Origin: Verrucomicrobiota bacterium
GTDB taxonomy: Bacteria; Verrucomicrobiota; Verrucomicrobiia; Verrucomicrobiales; V1-33
NCBI GenBank assembly: GCA_003402705.1
Contig: QQNF01000005.1
Coordinates: 49,339-113,338, forward strand
Length of the DNA stretch: 64,000 nucleotides
Direction of reading: 5' to 3'
The stretch's first letter is position 1. The number at the start of each line of letters is the position of its first letter. This document shows positions 9,150-18,400 of the stretch, piece after piece. Under the pieces are notes generated by a model that was not told the origin of the DNA, did not search any database, and saw only the letters and a list, made by a program, of their open reading frames with translations. A program made the translations under genes and the position numbers.

Positions 9150-11075
9150 TCATGGCAGGAGGTGGAGGAGACCGATCTGGAAGAAGGCGGTGGATTCGGG
9201 GTAGGCGTCCCATGCGAGGCGTGGTGGGAGGCTGGGGCTGGATGGGGCGGTGATGCGGTTGTTGATGGAACCGATTTCGCTGAGGAGGCGGACGCTGAGG
9301 GAATTGTGGCCGCAGAGGCAGGCGGCGAGGGAGTTGGCGCGGTCGAGAGCGGCGGGGAGGCTGGTGGCACGGTGGGTGAGGGCGAGGGCGTGGAGCCAGT
9401 GGCCGCTGACGTAGAGATCGGCGTGGGCGTTGGCGTTGGCGTGGTGGAATGTCATGGAATTGCCGCGGCGGTCGCCGAAGAGCGGGCCGAAGACGGCGGC
9501 GTCATCGGGTTGAGAGGAGAGCGAGAGCCAGAGGGAGGTGGCTTTAAGGGCGGCGGAGCGCCATGTGGCTGCGCGCGGGTGGGAAGGGAGGGCGAGGGAG
9601 CCGGAGGCGAGGGCGGCGATGTTGACGGCGTTGACGTTGGCGTAGTCGGTCCATGATCCGTCTGGTGCGGCGGATTCGGTGAGGGTGTCGAGGGCGTTGG
9701 CGGTGATGTCGCGGAGCGGGCGTGGGGGTTTTGCCGGGTGGAGGGCGATGGGGAAGTCCGGGATGGAACGGCAGGCGGCGGTGAGGCCGAGGAGGAGGTA
9801 GCCGTGTTCGCCTGGGTGATTCCAGAGCGGGAGGCCGGAGGGGGTGAGGGACGTGTAGTGGTGGGCGAGAGCCTCGTGGAGGCAGAAGCGGAGCGTTAGG
9901 GCGAGGGCGTCGCGGAGACGCGGGGCGAGAGGGGAATGGGGGTCGGCGGCGAGGACCTCGCCGAGGGCCCAGACGGCGCGGCCGTTGAAGACCCCGCCGT
10001 GGGCGAAGTCGCGGAAGCGCGGGTTGGCGAACCAGCCGGTGCCTTCGGTGAGCCATTCACCGGATTCGAACATGCCGTAGCGGAAGGCTCCTGCGGAGTA
10101 GTGTTCGCGGCGGCCGGAGGCGTCGGGGAGTGCGAAGTTGTCAGGGGAGCGGTGCTGGAGGGCGAGGAGGTTTTTCATGATCTCGCGGAGGAGACCGTGG
10201 CGGTGGTCCGGGGCGGCTGGGGAGGCGCGGCGGAGCATGGCGTACAGGACGGCGAGGTCTGCGGCGTCGTTGGTGAACGTGTAGGGGCGGAAGTTGTCAG
10301 GGGAAGTGTTGGCGGGGTTGCCGTCCCATGGGTGATTGTTGGAGGCGTTGAACCAGCGGTTCCAGACGGCCTGCCAGAAGCCGCGGGCGGGGCGGTGGCC
10401 GAGTGGGGTGGACCAGTCGCGGTCGCGGTGATCGAAGTCGTAGAGGGCGGCGTGGTTGCGGAACCATGCGAGGTCGTCCGCTTTGGCGAGATCGAAGTCC
10501 GGGCGGCGGATGCCCATGAGGGAAGCGGCGCGACTGTGGAGGAAGTGGTTTACGAGGGCGCGGTGGAGCGGGAATTGAGCGGCGTTTTGGTCGCGGCGGC
10601 CGGAGGAGTCGATGGCGTCGTCGGAGAACGGGAGCGGGAGGTCTGGCGGAGTGGGGCCGTGGATGACGAGGAGGCCTTCGGCGTCGGGGACGTTGTCGGG
10701 ATTGGAGAGGACGTCGAGGTAGAGGAGAGCGGGGGAGAGGGGTGGGGCACCGGGGAAGTTGTCAGGGTAGCGGAGGGAGAAGGAGCCGTCGCGGATGGTG
10801 GCGGGGGCGGAGAAGGAAGTGCCGGTGGTGGAGAGCGTGACGGAGACTGTGCAGTTGGCGGCGGAGGAGGGGGCGGTGCCGCGGATGAGGAAGGGGCCGG
10901 AGGCGGCGTTGCGGATGGGGGAGGGGAGGAGGGACGGGTCGAAGGACCATGGTTGGTCGGCGGCGGCGGGGAGTGCCAGGAATGCGAGAAGGGACAGGGG
11001 TTTGAGGAGCCAAAGAAAAGCGCCGCCGCCCCTTGGCGGGACGGCGGCGCGTGAAGGATGGGAGGTGGAGGTCAC
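9150..11075 (-). CDS. Secreted protein of unknown function, probable all-alpha (toroid-like) catalytic region
   Basis: Not recognised as a named family. The only canonical in-frame start compatible with the upstream gene is GTG at 11075, which overlaps the upstream TGA (GTGA). The N-terminus then has a long polar leader and a hydrophobic core (FLWLLKPLSLLAFLALPAAA) ending in a plausible AAA-D cleavage site. After a ~100-residue beta-rich (Ig-like) segment, the remaining ~500 residues are rich in amphipathic helices with aromatic/acidic patches (FWQAVWNRWFNAS, YGMFESGEWLTEGTGWF, HPGEHGYLLLGLTAA, DGSWTDYANVN). This is the look of (alpha/alpha)6-barrel glycosidases or lyases, but no catalytic signature can be assigned. 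It is translationally coupled to the NHL-repeat gene, and a terminator-like hairpin sits inside its first codons. Confidence 0.6.
   Translation of the reverse strand: MTSTSHPSRAAVPPRGGGAFLWLLKPLSLLAFLALPAAADQPWSFDPSLLPSPIRNAASGPFLIRGTAPSSAANCTVSVTLSTTGTSFSAPATIRDGSFSLRYPDNFPGAPPLSPALLYLDVLSNPDNVPDAEGLLVIHGPTPPDLPLPFSDDAIDSSGRRDQNAAQFPLHRALVNHFLHSRAASLMGIRRPDFDLAKADDLAWFRNHAALYDFDHRDRDWSTPLGHRPARGFWQAVWNRWFNASNNHPWDGNPANTSPDNFRPYTFTNDAADLAVLYAMLRRASPAAPDHRHGLLREIMKNLLALQHRSPDNFALPDASGRREHYSAGAFRYGMFESGEWLTEGTGWFANPRFRDFAHGGVFNGRAVWALGEVLAADPHSPLAPRLRDALALTLRFCLHEALAHHYTSLTPSGLPLWNHPGEHGYLLLGLTAACRSIPDFPIALHPAKPPRPLRDITANALDTLTESAAPDGSWTDYANVNAVNIAALASGSLALPSHPRAATWRSAALKATSLWLSLSSQPDDAAVFGPLFGDRRGNSMTFHHANANAHADLYVSGHWLHALALTHRATSLPAALDRANSLAACLCGHNSLSVRLLSEIGSINNRITAPSSPSLPPRLAWDAYPESTAFFQIGLLHLLP
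11011..11050 (-). terminator. Rho-independent-type terminator between the NHL gene and its coupled neighbour
   Basis: On the minus strand a 9-bp perfect GC stem (GCGCCGCCG with CGGCGGCGC, 13-nt loop) is followed directly by TTTTCTTTG. It lies just downstream of the NHL-repeat gene and overlaps the first ~20 codons of the next gene, so it could act as a partial terminator or attenuator. Confidence 0.6.
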
Positions 11076-12118
11076 TGAGCGGCTTGTTTCACCATTTTGG
11101 TGATGCGGCCGGTCTGGTTCCAGTCCTGGACGTAGAGGTTGCCGTCTTTGTCGTAGGAGAGACCGTGTGGGGCGGTGAAGAGCCCGTCTTTCCATTCGGA
11201 CTGAGCGGCTGGGAATTTGGCCCAGAGGCTTTTGTCTGGGTTGTCGCCGAGGAAGGCGACGGGTTGATTGGTTTTGTCGATGATGGTGACGCGGGCTTCG
11301 AGTTCAGCGATGGCGACGTGATCACCGTGGATGGTGGCGGCGCAGGGGCGGCGGAGGTCCTTGGTGATGACGGCGACGAAGTTGCCTTCGAGGTCCATGT
11401 GGACGAGGCGGCGGTTTTCGCGGTCGCAGACGAGGAGGAGCGGTTTGGGGCCGCGGGTGTCGAGGGTGATGCCGTGGCAGGTTTCGAATTTGCCGTCGGT
11501 GTTGCCTTTGCCGCCGAAGGTTTTGAGGTACTTGCCGGAGGCGTCGTACTTGTGGATGAGGGATTTGCCGTAGCCGTCGGCGACGAAGATGGCACCGTCC
11601 GGGCCGACGGTGACGCCGGTGGGGGCGTAGCCGTTGCCATCCGGGTAGGCGTTGGCTTCCTTGGGGTAGCCGAGTTTGAGGATGGCGTTGCCGTCGAGGT
11701 CGAGTTTGACGACGTGTTTGGAGCGGAGGTGGGCGGCGTAGATGAATTCCTTGCCGTCTTCTTCGCGGATCATGAGGCCATGGATGCCGGAGAACTCGGG
11801 GGCGATTTTTTTGACGAGAGCGCCATCGGGTTTGAAGACGAAGAGACCTTCATTGCCATCGGAGCTGACGTAGATGTGGCCGGCCTTGTCGACGACGACG
11901 CCGCCGTGGGTGGGGCCGATGTTGACGGTGCCGGGGACGGCACCCCAGCCTGGGACGGTCTGGTAGGCGAGGGAACCGGAGCCGGTGACGACTGGAAAGG
12001 GGGCTTCTGCGAGCGAGCGGCGGAGGGGTTTGTCGGAGTGCTGGAGGAGACCGCCGTCGTGGGCGACGACGGGCTGGAGGGCGCAGCAGAAGAGGGCGAT
12101 GCGGAACGCGGGATGCAT
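11072..12118 (-). CDS. Exported NHL-repeat / six-bladed beta-propeller protein
   Basis: A protein of 348 residues beginning MHPAFRIALFCCALQPVVAHDGG, a signal peptide with cleavage likely after VVA or VAH. The start was chosen for the signal peptide; a longer in-frame extension to 12328 is Pro/Arg-rich and looks non-coding. From ~50 onward it has repeated propeller-blade motifs: GVVVDKAGHIYVSSDGNEGLFVF, GVTVGPDGAIFVADGYGKSLIHKYD, GITLDTRGPKPLLLVCDRENRRLVHMD and GLSYDKDGNLYVQDWNQTGRI. These are the NHL pattern (G-hydrophobic-D-G-aliphatic-aromatic-V-D-x2-N/G), related to the lyase domain of peptidylglycine amidating enzyme. Such proteins in this phylum are usually periplasmic or extracellular; catalytic activity is not established. 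Its stop overlaps the next gene's GTG. Confidence 0.75.
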   Translation of the reverse strand: MHPAFRIALFCCALQPVVAHDGGLLQHSDKPLRRSLAEAPFPVVTGSGSLAYQTVPGWGAVPGTVNIGPTHGGVVVDKAGHIYVSSDGNEGLFVFKPDGALVKKIAPEFSGIHGLMIREEDGKEFIYAAHLRSKHVVKLDLDGNAILKLGYPKEANAYPDGNGYAPTGVTVGPDGAIFVADGYGKSLIHKYDASGKYLKTFGGKGNTDGKFETCHGITLDTRGPKPLLLVCDRENRRLVHMDLEGNFVAVITKDLRRPCAATIHGDHVAIAELEARVTIIDKTNQPVAFLGDNPDKSLWAKFPAAQSEWKDGLFTAPHGLSYDKDGNLYVQDWNQTGRITKMVKQAAQ

Positions 12119-12416
12119 GGGGGTAAGGTGGGTTGGCGGATGATTAAGCCGTCGGTGCCATAGCAGACGGGGAGGAGCGGCGTCAACAGCCTGTGCGCGT
12201 ACGGCGGGGTGTGCGGGACGAGGCGGGAGTGGGGAAGGCTGGAGGGTATCGGGTCGGAATAGACACACAGATGCGTCGGTCTGGATACGGTTCCGTAAGA
12301 TAGGCGTGCAATGTGGCTGTTTCGGCACGTTAAAAACATTGTCGGGGATTGCTGCGAATCCATGATGCGGGCCGCTTCACTGAAATAAAAGGGGGCGGAA
12401 CCAATTTCCAAACGAT
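12119..12416. promoter_or_regulatory. Divergent intergenic region with a small palindrome
   Basis: A ~300-bp spacer separates the NHL gene (leftward) and the giant Calx-beta protein (rightward), so it should contain two promoters. No convincing -35/-10 pair was found. The only symmetric element noticed is TACGGTTCCGTA at 12286-12297. The last ~60 bp are relatively A-rich before the ATG at 12417. No gene is supported here. Confidence 0.25.
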
Positions 12417-15400
12417 ATGAATAATCGACTGAGATCAAATATGGTCCTCCGGACTCTGGCCGGCCTGATGGCTGGCGGGCTGATGATGGCGGGACAGGTA
12501 GCCGCGGATGACGCGGTATCGATCAGTGACGTGAGCGTTGCGGAGGGGAATAGCGGGACCGTGGATTTGAATTTCACGGTGACGCGGAGCACGAATGCTG
12601 CGGATTTTACGGTGAAGTGGGCGACGGTGAACGGGACGGCGGTGCAGCCAGGGGATTACACGGCGGGGAATGGCACCCTGACATTTGCGGCGGGAGGGTC
12701 GCTGAGCGAGACGGTGAAGGTGACGGTGAAGGGGGACGTGCTGGCGGAGGCGGACGAGACGGTGTTTGTTGATTTGACGGATCTAGTGGTGACTGGAGAC
12801 GTGGCGAGCCTGCTGGATGCGCGGGGCGTGGGCACAATTCAGAATGACGATGCGAATCGTGCGCCGACGGTGGCGACGGCGATCACCGAGCGGAATGCGC
12901 CGGTGACGGTGGCGTTTTCGTATGCGTTTCCTGCGAATACCTTTGCGGACGCGGACGGGCATCCGCTGACGTACGGGGCGACGCTGAGCGACGGATCGGC
13001 GCTTCCTGCGTGGTTGAGTTTCAATGCCGGGACGCGGACCTTCAGCGGGACGCCGGCGGTGGCGGACATCGGCCGGTATACGGTGAAGCTGACGGCGACG
13101 GACAACTGGGTGCCGCCGGGGTCGGTGAGCACGAATTTTGTGATTGCGGTGGGGTACCCGGTGAGTGTGTCGAATGCCTCGGTGACGGAAGGGAACAGCG
13201 GGACGGCGGCCTTGGTGTTCACGGTGAGCCGGACGGTAACGAGTACGGCGTTTGCGGTGAACTATGCGTTCAGCGGGACGGCGGTTTCGGGGACTGACTA
13301 TGTGGCGATTGCGGCTGGGACGCTGAATTTTGCGGCGGGTGGAGCGACGTCGCAGACGGTGACGGTGACGGTGAATGGCGATACGGTGATCGAGGCGGCT
13401 GAGACGGTGATCCTGACACTGTCCGGGATTGTGAACACGACTGGGCAGACCGTGCTGGGGACAGCATCGGCGGGTACGGGAACGATTGTGAATGATGACT
13501 TTGTACCGTCGAGGTTTCCTGCGACTGGAGTGCTGAGTGGGACCGTGAAGGGATTCATTGATCTTGATGTGGCTCCACTGACGGGCGGGGCGGAGATTCC
13601 GGCCTTTGATCCTGGTTCGAAGCGTGCGTTCACGTCATCGAACACGGGGATTCAGGTGATTGACCTGTCGAATCCGGCGGTTCCTGCGTTTGTGTCGGTG
13701 ATTGCTCCGGCGAGTCTTGGGGTGCCTGGGTTGACGAGCAACGATGTTTCGTCGGTGACGGTGAGGAAGGCAACTGGTGGGGGTCCGGCGGTGCTGGCGG
13801 CGGCGGTGATTTCGCTGCCGAAGACGGATGCGGGGTACGTGGTGTTCCTTAATGCGGCGACGGGTGCGCTGCTGGGTACTGCGGTGACGGGACCGAATCC
13901 TGACCATATCGCGTTTACACCGGATGGGACGAAGCTTCTGGTGGCGAACGAAGGCGAGACGGCGGGAAATGTGGCGGACGATCTGACGAAGGGCGGGGTG
14001 AGCATTGTGAACGTCTCGGGAGGGTTTGCGAGTCCTGCGGTGACGACGGCGGATTTCACGGCGTTTGATGCGCAGGCGGCGACGCTGGCGGCGAGCGGTG
14101 TGCGGTTGTTTCCCGGGGGTGTGCCGTCGACGGATCTTGAGCCCGAGTATTTTGCGGTGAGTGCGGACAGCAAGACGGCGATGGTGACGCTGCAGGAAGC
14201 GAACTCGGTCGCGGTGCTTGACATTGACACGGCGACGTTCACGAGCATCAAGGCGCTAGGGAAAAAGAACTTCGCGACGGGCGAGTATGATTTCAGCGAT
14301 CGTGACGGAGCGGGAGGGGTGGCGCTGGTGAATCCGCTGGCGGGGCAACCGGTGTACGGTTTGTACATGCCGGATGCGGTGGCGGCCTACCGGTCGGGTG
14401 GAGCGACTTACTATGTGACGGCGAATGAAGGGGATGACCGGAATGATTTCATTGTGCCTGCGGAGACGACGACCGTGGGGAATGCGGCGTATGATTTGGA
14501 CAACGCGGTGTTTCCGAATGAGACGGCGCTGAAGAATCAGGCGAGCCTCGGGCGGTTGACGGTTTCGAATGTGCCGGGGATTCGGGGAGATTCGGATGGC
14601 GATGGCGACATTGATGAGATCCTGAGTTACGGCGGGCGGTCGTTTTCGATTCTGAATGCGGCAGGCGATATCATTTTCGACAGTGGCGACATGGTGGAGA
14701 ACATCATGGCGTCGCAGTTCCTTGCGAATTTCGATGATACGCGGAGCGACAATAAGGGGCCGGAGCCTGAGGGTGTGACGGTGGCGACGATTGGGGCGCA
14801 GACGTATGCGTTCATCGGTTTGGAGCGGTCGCACATGGTGCTGGTGTTTGACGTGACGAATCCAGCGGCGGTGAGTTTCACGGGCGGGTTGCGGCGGACT
14901 GGGGATCTGAATCCTGAAGGGATGGCGTTTGTGGCTCCAGGGGACAGTCCGACTGGGAAGGCGCTGCTGCTGGTGGCGAGTGAAGTGTCGCAGACGCTGA
15001 CGGTGCATGAACTGACGGTGAACGTGAGTTTGAATGCGGCGGCGACGGCGGGGTTGAGTGTGCGGGCTGACGGATCGCCGCTGGCGCTGGCGACGGTGAC
15101 TGGAGCGAGTCCGGTTGGCGGGGTGTTTGCGGGTGCTGGCGTTGAGGGCGGGGTCTTTGATCCTGCGCTGGCAGCGGAGGGGGCGAATGTGCTGACGTAC
15201 ACGGTCGGGACTGAGCAGGTGAGTTTCACGGTGACGGTGACGGCGGCTCCGGTGCTGGCGGCGGCTCCAAGCAATGCGCTGACGGCGGTGCTGGCGGGAT
15301 CGGTGGTGGTGAGTGACAATGGGACGGCGACGGGAGTGGGCGGGGCGGAGATTCCGGCCTTTGATCCTGCGTCGAAGCGGGCGTTCAGTGCGTCGAACGC

Positions 15401-18400
15401 GGGGATTCAGGTGATTGACCTGTCGAATCCGGGAGCGCCGGTGAGGCTGGCTCCGATTGATCCGACGCTGCTCGGACTGACGACGAAGGACGTGTCGCAT
15501 GTGGTGGTGAAGAATGGGGTGCTGGCGGCGTCGCTGATTGCGAGTCCTGACAAGACCCTGCCGGGCACGGTGGCATTCTTTGCGCCGGCGACTGGAGCGT
15601 TGCTGGGATCGGTGACGGTGGGTGCGGTGCCTGACCAACTGATCTTCACGCCGGACGGGACGAAGGTGCTGGTGGCGAACGAGGGGGAAATGGCTGCTCC
15701 GGTGGTGGCTCCGGCTCCGGCTCCGGCGGATGCTGATCCTGCGGGATCGGTGAGCATCATTGATGTGAGTGGCGGTTTTGCGTCGCCGCCGGTGGTGACG
15801 GCGGGGTTTGCGGCATTTGACGGTCAGGAAAGTGCGCTGCGGGCGGCCGGTGTGCGGGTCTTCCCGGGGCGAGCGGCTTCGAGGGATCTGGAGCCTGAAT
15901 ACATCGCGATATCGCCAGATGGGCTGCGGGCGATGGTGACCCTGCAGGAAGCGAATGCGATTGCGAAGCTGGACATTGCGACGGCGACGATCACGGCGGT
16001 GACGCCATTGGGGTTGAAGAATTTTGCGCGGGTTACGGGCGACTTTTCGGATCGCGACGGAAGTGGGAATAGTCAGGCGATCGAGCTTAAGTCTGGCCTG
16101 CCGGCGTTCGGGATGTTCATGCCGGATGCGATTGCGGCCTATCAGACGGGTGGGGCGACGTATTATGTGACGGCGAACGAAGGGGATGACCGGAACGATT
16201 TCATGGTGCCTGCGGAGACGACGACGGTGAATGTGACGCCGGCTTATGATCTCGATAATACCGTGTTTCCGACGGAAGGGACGGCAGGCGGTTCGGGATC
16301 GGCGGGTGCGGGGACTGGGTTGAAGGGGAACGATCAACTGGGACGCCTGACGGTTTCGAATGTGCCGGGCCTGCGTGGTGACCTTGACGAAGATGGGGAC
16401 ATTGACCGGATCCTGTCGTACGGTGGACGGTCCTTCTCGATTCTGGATGCGGAGGGACGCCGGGTTTTTGACAGTGGTGACGTGCTCGACCGGATTGTGG
16501 CGCAGTATTATCCATCGCTGTGGGATGACAGTCGGAGCGATAACAAGTCGATCGAGCCGGAAGGTGTGTCGGTGGCGACGCTGGGCGGGCGTAGTTACGC
16601 GTTTATCGGACTGGAGCGGGCGCATGCGGTGTTTGTGTTTGATGTGACGGATCCGACGGCGGTGAGTTTTGTGACTGCGGCGTCGCGGCGCGGGGATTTG
16701 AATCCCGAGGGGATGCTGGTGGTGCCTGCGGCGGACAGTCCGAATGGACAGCCGCTGCTGCTGGTGGCGAGCGAAGTGTCGTATACGCTGTCGGTGTTCA
16801 ACCTTGTGCCGACGTCACCGGCGATGCAGCTGCAGATTCTGCACTACTACGGGGAGTCCGGACTGCTGGGGATTCAGACGGCACCGATCATGGGTGCGAT
16901 GATTGACCGGTTTGACAACGAGTATCCAACGGTGGTGCTGAGCGAGGGCGACAGCTTCATTCCGGGGCCATGGCTGACGGCGGGCGCCGATCCATCGTTG
17001 AATGCGGTGCCGGGGATCGGGACGGCGGCGCTGGCGCGGCCGGACATTGCGATCATGAATGCGTTCGGGACGACGGCGTCGGCGCTTGGGAACCATGAAT
17101 TTGACCTTGGGTCGCCGGTGCTGCAGGGAGCGATTGCGGCGAGTGGATCGGGTGCGTCGGCTTGGGTTGGCGCGCAGTTTCCGCTGATCACGGCGAATCT
17201 TGATTTTACGGCGGACAGTTCGCTGCGGTCATTGGTGGATGTGACGCTGGGTGGTCCGGCGGCGAACAACTTCCGGGGCGACGAGGTGACGAGTCAGCGG
17301 GGGCGGATTGCACCGTTTGCGGTGAAGACGGTGTCTGGGCAGAAGATCGGGTTTGTGGGTGCGACGACATGGGATCTGCTGGTGAAGTCATCGCCTAACG
17401 GGACTCGTCCGATGGATGACGGCAATGTGGCGACGAGCGACCTGCAGGAAGTGGCGGCATATGTGCAGACTGCGGTGGATGCGCTGCGGGCGATTGGGGT
17501 GAACAAGATCGTGATGATTGACCAGCTGGACACGCTGCAACGGAACAAGGATCTGGCTCCGCTGCTGACGGGTGTGGACGTGATGGTGGCTGGCGGCGGG
17601 CACGAGCGGATGGGGGATGCGACCGATGTGGCCGTTGGGTTCAATGGGCACGATGCGGACTTCATTGCCGACAGTTATCCGATTGTGACGCAGGGATTGG
17701 ACGGGAAGCCGACGCTGATTGTGACGACGGACACCGAGTATTCGTACCTCGGGCGACTGGTGGTGGATTTTGATGCGAATGGCGAGTTGCTGACGGGTTC
17801 GCTGAATCCGGTGGTGAACGGGGCGTATGCGGCGGCTCCTGCGGTGCTGGAGTCTGTGGTTGGTAACGGGCAGACGGCGGCGCAGATTGTGGCGGCGAGT
17901 CCGGTGGCGACGCGGGTGAAGGCGATTGTGGATGCGCTGAATGCGGTGGTGGTGAGCAAGGACAGCACGGTCTTCGGGTTCACGAAGGTGTATCTTGAAG
18001 GTGACCGGGTGTTTGGGCGGGCGCAGGAAGTGAATCTGGGGAACATCACGGCGGATGCGAATGCGGCGGCGGCGCGGGTGGCGCTGGGACTGCCGACGGC
18101 GGCGGCGGTGGTGTCCTTGAAGAACGGCGGCGGGCTGCGGGCTTCGCTGGGTGCGGTGGCTGCGGACGGGACGAAGATTCCGCCGGTGGCGAATCCGCTG
18201 ACGGGCAAGCCTGAAGGAGCGGTCTCGCTGCTGGATATTGAGAATGCGCTGCGGTTTGACAACCGGCTGATGGTGTTTGATGCGACGCCGAAGGGGTTGG
18301 TGGGGATCCTTGAGTATGCGGCGGGCTTGGCGTCGGGGAATGGCGGGTTCCCGCAGGTGGGGAACATCCGGTTCTCGATCAACCGATCGCTGACGCCGAA

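Noticed and set aside
12119..12328. Open N-terminal extension of the NHL gene
   Set aside because: Pro/Arg-rich and incompatible with the clear signal peptide beginning at 12118.
14256..16625. Long antisense open frame opposite the giant protein
   Set aside because: Arg/His-rich composition caused by the G/C-ending codons of the sense gene; no family motif.
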